DNA of 45,859 bases. Source: Hespellia sp. (GTDB lineage: Bacteria; Bacillota; Clostridia; Lachnospirales; Lachnospiraceae). Location: contig JAQVCP010000018.1 in assembly GCA_028689735.1 (NCBI GenBank), forward strand, positions 1-45,859, read 5' to 3'. The position numbers and the translations under genes are program-made. This document shows, in pieces, positions 22,815 to 31,868 of this stretch (position 1 is the stretch's first letter; the number at the start of each line of letters is the position of its first letter). Under the pieces are notes generated by a model, which worked only from the letters and a program-made list of their open reading frames with translations, did not search any database and was not told the DNA's origin.

Positions 22815-25139
22815 ATGAGTGAACAGAAGTTAAATATGCCTATGGTCGCTCTGCGGGGCCTGACGATTCTGCCGGAAATGGTCATTCATTTCGATGTGAG
22901 CAGGAAGCGTTCGATTGCGGCGGTGCAGGAGGCTGTGGTAGAGCCGGATAAAAAGATATTCCTGGTGGCGCAGCGGGAGATGGATACAGAGGAACCGGGA
23001 ATAGATGATGTATACGGTGTCGGTACAATTGCCACAGTAAAACAAATCATCAAGTTGCCGAAGCAAGTATATCGTGTCCTTATTACCGCGGAGAAGCGGG
23101 CAAGGTTGTTAGAAATCGAGACAATGGATCCTTATATCCGGGCCGGTGTAGAAGAGATGGAAGACATTCCGCTGGAGGTGGCGGGAGAAATCAATCTGGA
23201 GGCAATGGAGCGTGGTCTGAAGGATATTTACATTGAATTTGCCCAGAAGCAGGGCAAGATGTCCAAGGAGACGGTTGCCGGAGTCACTGGTGTGGAGGGT
23301 CTGGATAAGCTGATTGATAATATGGCGGCAAACACTCCGCTGAAGTATCAGGATGCCCAGGAGATTCTGGAGGAAGCAGATCTTCAGAAGCGTTATGAGA
23401 TACTGGCATTCAAGCTGGTGAATGAGGTTCAGATCCTCGGAATTAAGGATGAGATCCAGATGAAGGTCAAGGAGCGTGTCGACAAGCATCAGAGAGAGTA
23501 TATTCTCCGGGAGCAGATGAAGCTGATTCGCGAGGAATTGGGAGAGGATACGACAGACACCGATGCGGAAGAATTTGCGAAAGCTGCGAAGGAGCTGAAT
23601 GCGCCAGAGGAAGTGAAGGAAAAGCTTGAGAAGGAAATCAAGCGTTTTAAGAGTTCTATGTACAGCCCGTCAGAGAACGGGGTGACCAGAACATATATTG
23701 AGACACTTCTGGAGATGCCGTGGGATAAAACTTCAGAGGATAACAAAGACCTTGCCTATGCGAAGGAAGTGCTGGAAGCGGATCATTACGGTCTGGAGCA
23801 GGTGAAGGAGCGTGTGCTGGAATTTCTTGCGGTCCGCGCCCTGACGAAAAAGGGAGAGAGCCCCATCATCTGTCTGGTAGGGCCTCCGGGAACCGGAAAA
23901 TCTTCTATTGCACGTTCCCTTGCAAGAGCATTGAAAAAAGAATACGTGCGCATTTCTCTGGGGGGTGTGCGTGATGAAGCTGAGATTCGCGGACACAGGA
24001 AGACTTATGTTGGTGCTATGCCGGGGCGTATCGCCAATGCCATCAAGAATGCAGGTGTGAAGAATCCGCTGATGCTTCTGGACGAGATCGATAAGGTCAG
24101 CACCGATTACAAGGGAGATACATTTTCTGCATTGCTGGAGGTACTGGACAGTGAGCAGAATGGCAGGTTCCGCGATCATTATCTGGAGTTGCCATTGGAC
24201 CTTTCTGAGGTGCTGTTTGTGGCAACTGCCAATTCTCTGCAGACGATTCCAAGACCGCTGCTGGATCGTATGGAGGTGATTGAGGTCACGAGCTATACGG
24301 AGAATGAAAAGCTTCATATTGCGGAGGAACATCTGATTCCAAAGCAGCTGGAGAAGAACGGGCTGAAGACCGGACAGCTTACCATCAGCAAGAATGCGGT
24401 GTGGAAAATGGCGCGCAACTACACCAAGGAAGCGGGCGTAAGACAACTGGAGCGTAAGATTGGCGATATCTGCCGGAAGTCGGCGAGAGAGCTGCTGGAA
24501 GAGAGAAAGAAGAAAATCAATGTGACGGAGCGCAACATTTCCAAATATCTGGGAAATGAACGATATACATACCAGATGGTCAATGCCGCGGACGAGGTTG
24601 GAATCGTGCGTGGTCTGGCGTGGACCAGCGTGGGCGGTGACACCCTCCAGATCGAAGTGAATATCATGCCAGGTACCGGAGATGTGTTGCTGACCGGACA
24701 GCTCGGGGATGTCATGAAGGAGTCTGCACAGACTGGAATTAGCTATATCCGCTCAGTCAGTAAGGAGCATAAGATTGATGACAAGTTCTTTGCAGAACAT
24801 GATATCCATATTCATATTCCTGAGGGAGCAGTTCCAAAGGATGGGCCCTCTGCCGGTATTACCATGGCAACAGCAATGCTGTCTGCGGTGACCGGACGAA
24901 AGGTGAGAGCTGATGTGGCTATGACAGGAGAGATTACGCTCCGTGGTCGTGTGCTGCCGATTGGCGGGCTGAAGGAGAAACTCCTTGCGGCGAAGAGTGC
25001 CGGAATCAAGACCGTTATTATTCCAAAGGAAAATGTTGTGGATGTGGAAGAACTGTCGGCAGAAATCACAAAAGGAATGGAAATCATACCGGCTGCCCAC
25101 ATGAATGAAGTGTTAAAGATTGCATTGTGTAAAAAGTAG
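22815..25139 (+). CDS. lon: ATP-dependent protease Lon
   Basis: Lon degrades damaged and regulatory proteins. The 774-residue protein starts MSEQKLNMPMVALRGLTI (GGAGG upstream of 22815). It has the LAN substrate-binding domain, a coiled region near 200-280 and an AAA+ module with VGPPGTGKSS and LLDEIDKVS. The C-terminal protease carries the Ser679-Lys722 dyad in PKDGPSAGI and GGLKEKLLA. The numbering coincides with that of the E. coli enzyme. It sits behind the clpX terminator, so read-through or an unseen promoter must supply transcription. Confidence 0.97.
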   Translation: MSEQKLNMPMVALRGLTILPEMVIHFDVSRKRSIAAVQEAVVEPDKKIFLVAQREMDTEEPGIDDVYGVGTIATVKQIIKLPKQVYRVLITAEKRARLLEIETMDPYIRAGVEEMEDIPLEVAGEINLEAMERGLKDIYIEFAQKQGKMSKETVAGVTGVEGLDKLIDNMAANTPLKYQDAQEILEEADLQKRYEILAFKLVNEVQILGIKDEIQMKVKERVDKHQREYILREQMKLIREELGEDTTDTDAEEFAKAAKELNAPEEVKEKLEKEIKRFKSSMYSPSENGVTRTYIETLLEMPWDKTSEDNKDLAYAKEVLEADHYGLEQVKERVLEFLAVRALTKKGESPIICLVGPPGTGKSSIARSLARALKKEYVRISLGGVRDEAEIRGHRKTYVGAMPGRIANAIKNAGVKNPLMLLDEIDKVSTDYKGDTFSALLEVLDSEQNGRFRDHYLELPLDLSEVLFVATANSLQTIPRPLLDRMEVIEVTSYTENEKLHIAEEHLIPKQLEKNGLKTGQLTISKNAVWKMARNYTKEAGVRQLERKIGDICRKSARELLEERKKKINVTERNISKYLGNERYTYQMVNAADEVGIVRGLAWTSVGGDTLQIEVNIMPGTGDVLLTGQLGDVMKESAQTGISYIRSVSKEHKIDDKFFAEHDIHIHIPEGAVPKDGPSAGITMATAMLSAVTGRKVRADVAMTGEITLRGRVLPIGGLKEKLLAAKSAGIKTVIIPKENVVDVEELSAEITKGMEIIPAAHMNEVLKIALCKK

Positions 25140-25214
25140 AGTTACAATAACCTTACAAAAGCGTTTACACTGGTATCCGCTTGAACTTGAATAAGAAGAA
25201 TAAAAGGAGTCGTT

Positions 25215-25817
25215 ATGATTATTAAAAGCCTGGAACTTGAGACAGTCTGTGGAATTACCAGCAAGCTGCCCGATAATGAACTGCCAGAGATTGCATTTGC
25301 CGGAAAGTCCAATGTCGGAAAGTCATCGCTGATCAATGCACTGATGAACCGGAAGTCTCTGGCGCGTACCTCAGCCACACCGGGAAAGACGCAGACCATC
25401 AATTTTTACAATGTGAATAAAGAGTTGTATCTTGTGGATCTGCCCGGATATGGATATGCTAAGGTTTCGCCGAAAGAAAAGGAGCAGTGGGGAAAGCTGA
25501 TTGAACGTTACCTGCATGGATCCACCCAGCTTCGGGCGGTCTTTCTACTGATTGATATCCGGCATGACCCGGGAAACAATGACAAGCTGATGTATGACTG
25601 GATTGTGGATCAGGGATATAATCCAATTATCATTGCGACGAAGGTGGATAAGCTGAAGCGCAGTCAGATTGCGAAGCACGTGAAGATGGTGAAAGAGGGG
25701 CTGAATCTGGTACCGAGGACGAAGATCATTCCGTTTTCCTCTGTTTCCAAACAGGGGAAAGACGAGATTTGGCAGATAATGGAAATGGAGTTAACAGATG
25801 GATCCGAGATGGAATAA
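25215..25817 (+). CDS. engB: Ribosome biogenesis GTPase EngB/YsxC
   Basis: EngB is an essential GTPase for 50S subunit assembly. The 200-residue product shows G1 GKSNVGKSS near residues 36-44, a T-containing G2 (RTSATPGKTQ), G3 DLPGYGYAKV, G4 TKVDK and G5 FSSVS. AAAAGGAGTCGTT precedes the ATG. It lies 75 bases after lon, a common order in Firmicutes, and overlaps the next gene by 20 bases. Confidence 0.96.
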   Translation: MIIKSLELETVCGITSKLPDNELPEIAFAGKSNVGKSSLINALMNRKSLARTSATPGKTQTINFYNVNKELYLVDLPGYGYAKVSPKEKEQWGKLIERYLHGSTQLRAVFLLIDIRHDPGNNDKLMYDWIVDQGYNPIIIATKVDKLKRSQIAKHVKMVKEGLNLVPRTKIIPFSSVSKQGKDEIWQIMEMELTDGSEME

Positions 25818-26946
25818 TACTGGAAATTCAAGACCATACTGGCAGGTGGCGGTAAGCTTATTATTCAGCCTGCTGGCAACAGTGACATTCCTGCTGATCA
25901 GCTGGAAGCTGCTGATATTTTTTATGCCCTTTGTTATAGGGTGGATTTTTGCACTGATTGTGCACCCGTTGGTTGCATGGGTGGAGAAAAGATTGAAGAT
26001 TGTAAGGAAGCTTGCCTCGGCAATCATTATCATACTGGTGCTTGGATTACTGGTACTGGCGATTTATTTTGCAACTAGCAAGATTGCGGAAGAAGTGACC
26101 AGCCTGATTCACAATTTTCCGGAACTGTATCAGGACCTGGAGAAGGGGCTTCGTCAGATTGGTGACAGTATGAGTGGAGTCTTTGCGAAGCTGCCGGGAG
26201 GAGTTCAGGCAGGCTGGCAGAGTATCATGGACAATCTGGACAAGACAGCGGCCAGTTTTATGAGTAAGATCAGTGAACCAACGGTGATGGCGGCTGGCAA
26301 TTTTGCCAAGAGCCTGCCGTCTTATCTTCTTGCAGTAGTATTTGCATTGATGTCGGCGTATTTTTTTGTTGAAGAGAAAGACCAGGTGGTCTATTGGGTG
26401 AAGAGAGTGGCTCCCCCATCGGTCGAGAAACGTATGGATCTGGTGTTCCGGAGCCTCAGACAGGCGGTTGGCGGCTATTTTAAAGCCCAGTTCAAGATTA
26501 TGATTATTGTGTTTGCAATCTTGTTTGTTGCATTTTCAATCATGGGCGTCCACTATTCGATCCTTCTTGCAATTCTCATCGCATTTCTGGATTTTCTTCC
26601 GTTTTTTGGAACGGGAACGGCGATGATACCGTGGGCAATCTATAAGCTGCTTGTAGGAAATTACAAGATGGCCATTCTCCTTTTGATTATTTATGGAATC
26701 ACACAGGCAGCGCACCAGTTTCTCCAGCCAAAGCTGATTGGAGACAGCATAGGCATGAATCCACTGGTCACGTTATTTTGTCTCTATGCCGGATATAAGC
26801 TTGGAAGCGTCTTTGGAATGATCCTGGCGGTTCCAGTTGGTATGGTGGTAATTAATCTGGTTCAGGCAGGTGCATTTGACTATATTTTGGATGATGTGAG
26901 CATTCTTGTAGAAGGAATTCTGGGACTTCGGGATACAGAAAAGTAG
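25798..26946 (+). CDS. AI-2E family (YtvI/YdbI-like) membrane transporter
   Basis: This 382-residue polytopic protein has the topology of the AI-2E family: two or three N-terminal helices (VAVSLLFSLLATVTFLLI, FFMPFVIGWIFALIVHPLV), an amphipathic middle (residues ~95-165), then paired helices. Family-typical motifs are ALMSAYFFVEEKD and LAILIAFLDFLPFFGTGTA, with PKLIGDSIGMNPLVTLFCLYAG near residue 305. Members move varied substrates (sporulation-linked, ion or signal efflux); the substrate here is unknown. The start overlaps engB by 20 bases, implying coupled translation. Confidence 0.85.
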   Translation: MDPRWNNTGNSRPYWQVAVSLLFSLLATVTFLLISWKLLIFFMPFVIGWIFALIVHPLVAWVEKRLKIVRKLASAIIIILVLGLLVLAIYFATSKIAEEVTSLIHNFPELYQDLEKGLRQIGDSMSGVFAKLPGGVQAGWQSIMDNLDKTAASFMSKISEPTVMAAGNFAKSLPSYLLAVVFALMSAYFFVEEKDQVVYWVKRVAPPSVEKRMDLVFRSLRQAVGGYFKAQFKIMIIVFAILFVAFSIMGVHYSILLAILIAFLDFLPFFGTGTAMIPWAIYKLLVGNYKMAILLLIIYGITQAAHQFLQPKLIGDSIGMNPLVTLFCLYAGYKLGSVFGMILAVPVGMVVINLVQAGAFDYILDDVSILVEGILGLRDTEK

Positions 26947-27014
26947 GAAAAGTGGTTGTATTGAAAAAAATACATTCGCACTGTGATATATTCGCACTTT
27001 AAAGAAATAAAGTG

Positions 27015-27043
27015 TTGCAGTAAAAAAATAATTGTGCTAATAT
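27015..27043 (+). promoter_or_regulatory. Promoter upstream of the DAHP synthase gene
   Basis: TTGCAG, a 17-base spacer and TAATAT with an upstream TGC (extended -10). The -10 lies within the left arm of the inverted repeat at 27035-27081. Confidence 0.55.
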
Positions 27044-27086
27044 ATCGTTATGTCAGGAGAAAGACATAGGATATATTAGCATTTTT
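27035..27086. promoter_or_regulatory. Inverted repeat overlapping the aroF promoter
   Basis: TGCTAATATATC and GATATATTAGCA are a perfect 12-bp inverted repeat. An inner TATGTC/GACATA pair and an 8-base loop complete it, and TTTTTG follows. For transcripts from upstream this is an intrinsic terminator. From the promoter at 27015-27043 the left arm would be largely untranscribed, so it could instead be an operator. Confidence 0.65.
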
Positions 27087-27157
27087 GCTATAACGAAAAA
27101 AGGATGTGACAGGTTTCCTTTTACAATAGTTACAGGCAATAGAAGGAGGAAAATAAA

Positions 27158-28198
27158 ATGGCAATGGAAATGGATATGAATTTTTTGCGAAAACTGCCAA
27201 CGCCAAAGGAGATAAAGGAACAGTTTCCGGTCAGTAAAAAGATTGCAGAGATAAAGGAAGTAAGAGATGCAGAGATTCAGGAAATCTTTGAGGGCAAGTC
27301 AGATAAGAAGATTCTGATCATTGGTCCCTGCTCGGCAGATAATGAGGATGCAGTGCTGGACTATTTGATGCGGCTGCGCAAGGTACAGGAGAAGGTGGCA
27401 GACAGGCTTTTTATCATTCCACGTATCTATACCAACAAACCAAGGACAATCGGAGTTGGATATAAGGGAATGCTCCATCAGCCGGATCCGGAACAGAAGC
27501 CGGATATGCTGAAAGGAATTCTTGCAATCCGTGATATGCATATCAGAGCGGTGGAAGAGTCTGAGTTTACTTCTGCAGATGAGATGTTGTACCCGGAGAA
27601 TCACAGATACCTTTCAGATCTGCTCTCCTATGTGGCAATCGGGGCGCGTTCCTCAGAAAACCAACAACACCGTATGACAGCAAGCGGGGTAGGCATTCCT
27701 GCGGGAATGAAGAACCCAACAGGTGGAGATCTTACGGTCATGATGAATTCTATTACGGCGGCACAGAGCGCTCATACATTTCTCTACCGTGGATGGGAAG
27801 TCACCACAGAAGGAAATCCGCTGGCACATGCAATCCTCAGAGGATACGTAGATAAGTTCGGACGTAATATTCCAAACTATCATTATGAGGAGCTGCAGAA
27901 TGTTCTGGAATTATACGCAGAGGCAGATTTAAAGAATCCTTCGGTAATCATTGACACGAATCATTCCAATTCAGGAAAGAAGCCGCTTGAGCAGATTCGC
28001 ATCAGCAAGGATGTCGTTCACAGCTGTAAGATGTCTTCTGATATCAACAAACTGGTAAAGGGATTAATGATTGAGAGTTACATTGAAGAGGGTGCACAGA
28101 AGGTAGATGGACACTGTTATGGTAAATCCATTACAGACCCATGTATTGGATGGGATACAACGGAAAAGCTCATATACGATTTGGCAGAATTGTGGTAG
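27158..28198 (+). CDS. aroF: 3-deoxy-7-phosphoheptulonate (DAHP) synthase, AroF/G/H type
   Basis: The enzyme joins phosphoenolpyruvate and erythrose-4-phosphate, the entry step of aromatic amino acid and chorismate synthesis. The 346-residue product has IIGPCSADNEDAVLDYL near residue 50, PRIYTNKPRTIGVGYKG, GARSSENQQHRMTASG, GIPAGMKNPTGGDL and the metal-binding DTNHSNSGK near 268-276, all typical of class I AroFGH enzymes. GAAGGAGGAAA precedes the ATG. It is not beside other shikimate genes here. Which amino acid inhibits it cannot be told from this sequence. Confidence 0.95.
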   Translation: MAMEMDMNFLRKLPTPKEIKEQFPVSKKIAEIKEVRDAEIQEIFEGKSDKKILIIGPCSADNEDAVLDYLMRLRKVQEKVADRLFIIPRIYTNKPRTIGVGYKGMLHQPDPEQKPDMLKGILAIRDMHIRAVEESEFTSADEMLYPENHRYLSDLLSYVAIGARSSENQQHRMTASGVGIPAGMKNPTGGDLTVMMNSITAAQSAHTFLYRGWEVTTEGNPLAHAILRGYVDKFGRNIPNYHYEELQNVLELYAEADLKNPSVIIDTNHSNSGKKPLEQIRISKDVVHSCKMSSDINKLVKGLMIESYIEEGAQKVDGHCYGKSITDPCIGWDTTEKLIYDLAELW

Positions 28199-28226
28199 AA
28201 TAAAGCCATAAAGGACGTGTGATAGA

Positions 28227-28940
28227 ATGGTAGTTGCAATTTGCGATGACGAGAAAAGCTGGGTAGGACAGTCAGAGAAGATTATAAAGGATTATGCGAA
28301 GAAAACGTTTCTGGATTTGGAGGCGTTTTCTTTTAGTGGAAGAGAAGAGCTGTTTACCTATGAGGGGAATCCAATCGAAGTAATCTTTCTGGATATCGAT
28401 TTGGCAGATGGAGATAATGGCATTTCTCTTGCGGAGGAGATTAATCAGAGATGGCCGGAATGTCAGATTGTATTTGTGACGAATTACATTTATTATGCAA
28501 CAGAAATTTATCATACAGAACACATTTTTTTTGTTCTGAAGGAACAGTTTTCGGAAAAGGTGGGCGAGGTATTCCGGAAAGTACTGCATGTGTCCGAACA
28601 GCGGGTAAAGAAACTGGTGTTTACGCAGGTGGGGGGAGATGCGTTGTGCCTCAGCCCGCGTGATATTAGGTATTTCGAACGTGACAGGCGTGTTACGAAT
28701 ATTCATTCCGCCTGGGGGGAATATCATATATGGGACAGACTGAATGTAGTGGAGGAATTGCTTCCAGACCTTGATTTTGTGCGCTGCCATAATAGCTATA
28801 TTTTATATTTGCCGGAAGTACTGGAGATGCAGAAGAACTGGTTTATTATGAAGGATGAGAAAAGGATTCCTATCAGCAGGAGATATGTGAAACATTCGCG
28901 AGAGGCGTTTATGCAGTGGGCACTTCTTCAGATGTCATAG
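28227..28940 (+). CDS. LytTR-family response regulator, orphan
   Basis: This 237-residue protein has an N-terminal receiver domain with the acidic pair in ICDDE (residues 5-9), the phospho-acceptor Asp in IFLDIDLADG near 55 and the conserved Lys in LKEQF. A C-terminal LytTR DNA-binding domain follows (LSPRDIRYFERDRRVTNIHS, FVRCHNSYILYLPEV, IPISRRYVK). Such AgrA-like regulators control virulence, bacteriocin or signalling genes. No histidine kinase or peptide gene lies beside it. It starts 28 bases after aroF and may share its transcript. Confidence 0.92.
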   Translation: MVVAICDDEKSWVGQSEKIIKDYAKKTFLDLEAFSFSGREELFTYEGNPIEVIFLDIDLADGDNGISLAEEINQRWPECQIVFVTNYIYYATEIYHTEHIFFVLKEQFSEKVGEVFRKVLHVSEQRVKKLVFTQVGGDALCLSPRDIRYFERDRRVTNIHSAWGEYHIWDRLNVVEELLPDLDFVRCHNSYILYLPEVLEMQKNWFIMKDEKRIPISRRYVKHSREAFMQWALLQMS

Positions 28941-28967
28941 GAAAGAGACAGGGCGGAGAACTGATAA

Positions 28968-28997
28968 TTGAATAAGCTTTTCTTTTTTAGTTATACT
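28968..28997 (+). promoter_or_regulatory. Promoter of the small ORF at 29040
   Basis: TTGAAT, an 18-base spacer with a T-rich block, and TATACT. The ATG follows 42 bases downstream with GAGCGAGG as a moderate ribosome binding site. Confidence 0.6.
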
Positions 28998-29039
28998 ATA
29001 TTCAGATAGAATTATTAAAGAAGAGCGAGGTTATAATGT

Positions 29040-29240
29040 ATGGATGATAAAAACAAGTGGAGTATTGGCGAAGGCGGTGATCTGCCCATTGGATTTGGTC
29101 TTAATCTGGCAGCGAATACAAAAGCGATGGAAGCGTTTTGCAGAATGTCTGATGAAGAAAAAGAACGGGTAGTGAAGGAGAGCAGAAATCAGCATAAACG
29201 AGAGGATATGGAAAGATTTGTGGATCGCTTGGGAGAGTAG
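29040..29240 (+). CDS. Small conserved-looking hypothetical protein
   Basis: This 66-residue protein is not recognised by name. The first half is glycine-rich and neutral (WSIGEGGDLPIGFGLNLAAN). The second half is a charged helix (MSDEEKERVVKESRNQHKREDM). It has no signal peptide or membrane helix, so it is probably cytoplasmic. A good promoter and ribosome binding site support real expression. The helix with alternating charges could mediate protein contacts; no function is assigned. Confidence 0.6.
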   Translation: MDDKNKWSIGEGGDLPIGFGLNLAANTKAMEAFCRMSDEEKERVVKESRNQHKREDMERFVDRLGE

Positions 29241-29479
29241 GAAAAAGGCGTGAATGGCATGAGATACAAATGATTCGGTATGTCAATCGTATTGCGTGAT
29301 AATATTCAAAAAGAGGTATTCTTGACTGCAAACGAGCAAAATTTAGAGCGTCAAAACAACTCGTTTTATAATTGCAAAATTTAGTAACATACAAGCAAGT
29401 GGCGAGATGAATTGCATATTAGATTTTTTCGCAGCAGCTATTAGGAAAATATTTTTCCAGTAGCTTATAGTCTGTATAG

Positions 29480-29554
29480 ACTGAGCGTAAAAGTGCTGTT
29501 GAACAGGAAACCCCTACTTCAAAATCTTAGCGTTAAGTGGTGGGAATATTCCAC
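29480..29554 (+). mobile_element. IS200/IS605-family right-end relic (tnpB 3' end / omega-RNA-like hairpin)
   Basis: One frame reads TERKSAVEQETPTSKS and stops at 29528-29530, resembling the extreme C-terminus of TnpB proteins. Stop codons appear immediately upstream, so only a stub remains. The stop overlaps a hairpin (CCCCTACTT pairing with AAGTGGTGGG), then AATATTCCAC. This arrangement is typical of IS605 right ends, where the omega RNA scaffold lies. There is no nearby tnpA or intact tnpB. The assignment relies on remembered family patterns. Confidence 0.55.
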
Positions 29555-29605
29555 AATGACAGTATAGAACAAATATAAAAATTGTGTGTTTTTATCAAAA
29601 AGTAA

Positions 29606-29645
29606 AAAAGTACAGAACAAACATTCGAATTTGCTCTGTACTTTT
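29606..29645. terminator. Long hairpin, bidirectional terminator candidate
   Basis: AAAAGTACAGA and TCTGTACTTTT are a perfect 11-bp inverted repeat; an imperfect inner CAAA/TTTG pairing extends the stem. ATTTTG follows, and an A-run precedes it, so it could terminate from both sides. Confidence 0.65.
29614..29627. promoter_or_regulatory. LexA-box-like site upstream of uvrB
   Basis: AGAACAAACATTCG resembles the Gram-positive LexA box CGAACRNRYGTTCG with mismatches at its first base and at the G of GTTC. It lies 30 bases before the extended -10. uvrB is a classic SOS gene, so the position is right, but the match is imperfect. Confidence 0.35.
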
Positions 29646-29656
29646 ATTTTGTTCTT

Positions 29657-29665
29657 TGGTATAAT
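29657..29665 (+). promoter_or_regulatory. uvrB extended -10 candidate
   Basis: TGG-TATAAT lies 90 bases before the uvrB start codon, downstream of the hairpin. No good -35 is seen at 16-18 bases, as is usual for extended -10 promoters. Confidence 0.5.
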
Positions 29666-29754
29666 ACCAACAGATGTTTTTGTGAATAACATAATAATTT
29701 TTTGATATGTTAAGAAGTAGATAACGCATAAGATTCATAAAGGAGGAGCCTCTC

Positions 29755-31737
29755 GTGGATCATTTTGAATTAGTATCGGAGTACAAACCGACTGGCGATC
29801 AGCCCCAGGCAATTGCAGAACTGACAGCCGGATTTAAAGAAGGAAATCAATGTCAGACGCTGCTGGGAGTTACCGGTTCCGGGAAGACATTTACGATGGC
29901 CAATGTCATCCAGCAGATGAACCGACCGACGTTGATCATCGCACATAATAAGACGCTTGCGGCTCAGTTATATGGAGAGTTTAAGGAATTCTTCCCCAAC
30001 AACGCAGTGGAATACTTTGTCTCCTACTACGACTATTACCAACCGGAGGCATATGTACCCTCGTCGGACACCTACATCGCCAAGGATTCTGCAATCAATG
30101 ATGAGATCGATAAGCTGCGTCATTCGGCAACCGCCGCACTTTCCGAGCGCCGGGATGTAATCATCGTGGCCAGTGTATCCTGCATCTATGGTCTGGGTTC
30201 TCCGATTGACTATCAGGAGATGGTGATTTCCCTGCGACCAGGTATGATCCGGGACAGGGATGACGTTATGCGGAAACTGATCGACATTCAGTATGACAGG
30301 AATGAGATGGACTTCAAGCGTGGCACATTCCGGGCACATGGGGATGTACTGGAGGTATTTCCAGCGGGGTCCGAGGAATTCGTTGTACGAATCGAATTCT
30401 TCGGAGATGAGATTGACCGTATCACAGAGATTGATCTCCTGACGGGTGAGATTAAGAACACGCTGAACCACATTGCAATCTTTCCTGCATCTCACTATGT
30501 AGTGTCTAAGGAGAATATGAATCGTGCAATCGGTGAGATTGAGGAGGAGTTGGAGGAACGGGTGCGTGAATTCAAGAGCCAGGACAAGCTTCTGGAGGCA
30601 CAGCGCATTGCGGAGAGGACGAACTTTGATATTGAGATGATGAGAGAGACCGGTTTTTGTTCCGGAATTGAGAACTATTCCAGACATCTGACGAATCTGG
30701 AACCAGGGCAGCCACCTCATACATTGATCGATTACTTCCCCGATGATCTGATGATTATGATTGATGAGTCACACATGACAATTCCTCAGATTGGAGCAAT
30801 GTATTCCGGAGATCAGTCAAGAAAATCTACTTTAGTAGATTTTGGATTCCGGCTTCCATCCGCGAAGGATAACAGACCGCTCAATTTTCAGGAGTTTGAG
30901 AGCAAGATCGACCAGATTCTGTTTGTATCAGCGACACCAGGGAAATATGAGCGAGAGCACGAACTGCTCCGGGCGCAGCAGGTGATTCGGCCGACTGGAC
31001 TTTTGGACCCGGAGGTGGTGGTACGTCCGGTTGAGGGACAGATTGATGATTTGGTTGGTGAAGTGAACAAAGAGGTGGCGAAAAAACACAAGATATTGAT
31101 TACAACATTAACCAAGACCATGGCAGAGGATTTGACAGATTATATGCGAGAGTTGGGAATTCGCGTAAAGTATCTGCATTCAGATATTGATACACTGGAA
31201 CGTTCAGAGATTATCCGTGACATGCGTCTGGATGTCTTTGATGTACTGGTTGGAATTAACCTGCTTCGAGAAGGTTTGGACATACCTGAAATTACGCTGA
31301 TTGCAATTCTGGATGCGGATAAAGAGGGCTTCCTGCGTTCAGAGACTTCCCTGATTCAGACCATCGGACGCGCGGCCCGTAATGTGGAAGGCCATGTTAT
31401 TATGTATGCAGACAGAATTACAGATTCCATGCGCCTTGCGATGGACGAGACGAAGCGACGGCGTGAGATCCAGCAGGCTTATAATCAGGAGCATGGAATC
31501 ACCCCAAAGACGATTCAAAAGTCGGTGCGTGATTTGATTAGCATTTCCAAGAAGGTCGCAGCGGAAGAACTGCGTTTGGAGAAGGATCCGGAATCAATGA
31601 ACAAGGAAGAACTGGAGAAACTGGTGAAGGATTTGCAGAAGCAGATGAAGAAAGCGGCAGCCGAATTGAACTTCGAGGCGGCGGCAGAGCTCCGTGATAA
31701 ATTGATTGAGCTGAAGACACAGCTGAATAATTTATAG
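29755..31737 (+). CDS. uvrB: Excinuclease ABC subunit B
   Basis: UvrB is the damage-verifying helicase of nucleotide excision repair. The 660-residue product starts at GTG 29755 after AGGAGG. It shows Walker A GVTGSGKT near 39-46, the beta-hairpin [12 protein letters not shown] near 92-103 that inserts at lesions, DESH (in [11 protein letters not shown]), helicase motifs V and VI ([21 protein letters not shown]) and a C-terminal UVR domain that binds UvrC ([20 protein letters not shown]). Length and motifs are complete. uvrA follows 131 bases on. Confidence 0.98.
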   Translation: MDHFELVSEYKPTGDQPQAIAELTAGFKEGNQCQTLLGVTGSGKTFTMANVIQQMNRPTLIIAHNKTLAAQLYGEFKEFFPNNAVEYFVSYYDYYQPEAYVPSSDTYIAKDSAINDEIDKLRHSATAALSERRDVIIVASVSCIYGLGSPIDYQEMVISLRPGMIRDRDDVMRKLIDIQYDRNEMDFKRGTFRAHGDVLEVFPAGSEEFVVRIEFFGDEIDRITEIDLLTGEIKNTLNHIAIFPASHYVVSKENMNRAIGEIEEELEERVREFKSQDKLLEAQRIAERTNFDIEMMRETGFCSGIENYSRHLTNLEPGQPPHTLIDYFPDDLMIMIDESHMTIPQIGAMYSGDQSRKSTLVDFGFRLPSAKDNRPLNFQEFESKIDQILFVSATPGKYEREHELLRAQQVIRPTGLLDPEVVVRPVEGQIDDLVGEVNKEVAKKHKILITTLTKTMAEDLTDYMRELGIRVKYLHSDIDTLERSEIIRDMRLDVFDVLVGINLLREGLDIPEITLIAILDADKEGFLRSETSLIQTIGRAARNVEGHVIMYADRITDSMRLAMDETKRRREIQQAYNQEHGITPKTIQKSVRDLISISKKVAAEELRLEKDPESMNKEELEKLVKDLQKQMKKAAAELNFEAAAELRDKLIELKTQLNNL

Positions 31738-31868
31738 AGAAGTGGCAGAAGCTAGATAAAATATTAAGAAGAATGTCCGTTTTGTAAAAGATTTAAAAGA
31801 AAAGCAGATTCCAAGTATCCGCTTGATAGATTCTAAATGATATGATAGTAGGAAGGAACAGAATAGAA

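Larger units (their letters stand above)
29241..29754. other. 514-base non-coding region before uvrB
   Basis: No ORF with a start and ribosome binding site is convincing here. The first 240 bases show no recognisable feature. The rest holds a relic of an IS200/IS605 right end (29480-29554), a long hairpin (29606-29645) containing a LexA-like box, and an extended -10 (29657-29665) probably used by uvrB. Confidence 0.6.

Noticed and set aside
23733-24446. 237-codon minus-strand ORF inside lon
   Set aside because: Antisense to the conserved AAA+ domain of Lon, with no start signals or recognisable motifs.
29968-30720. 250-codon minus-strand ORF inside uvrB
   Set aside because: Antisense to conserved UvrB motifs; no family resemblance.
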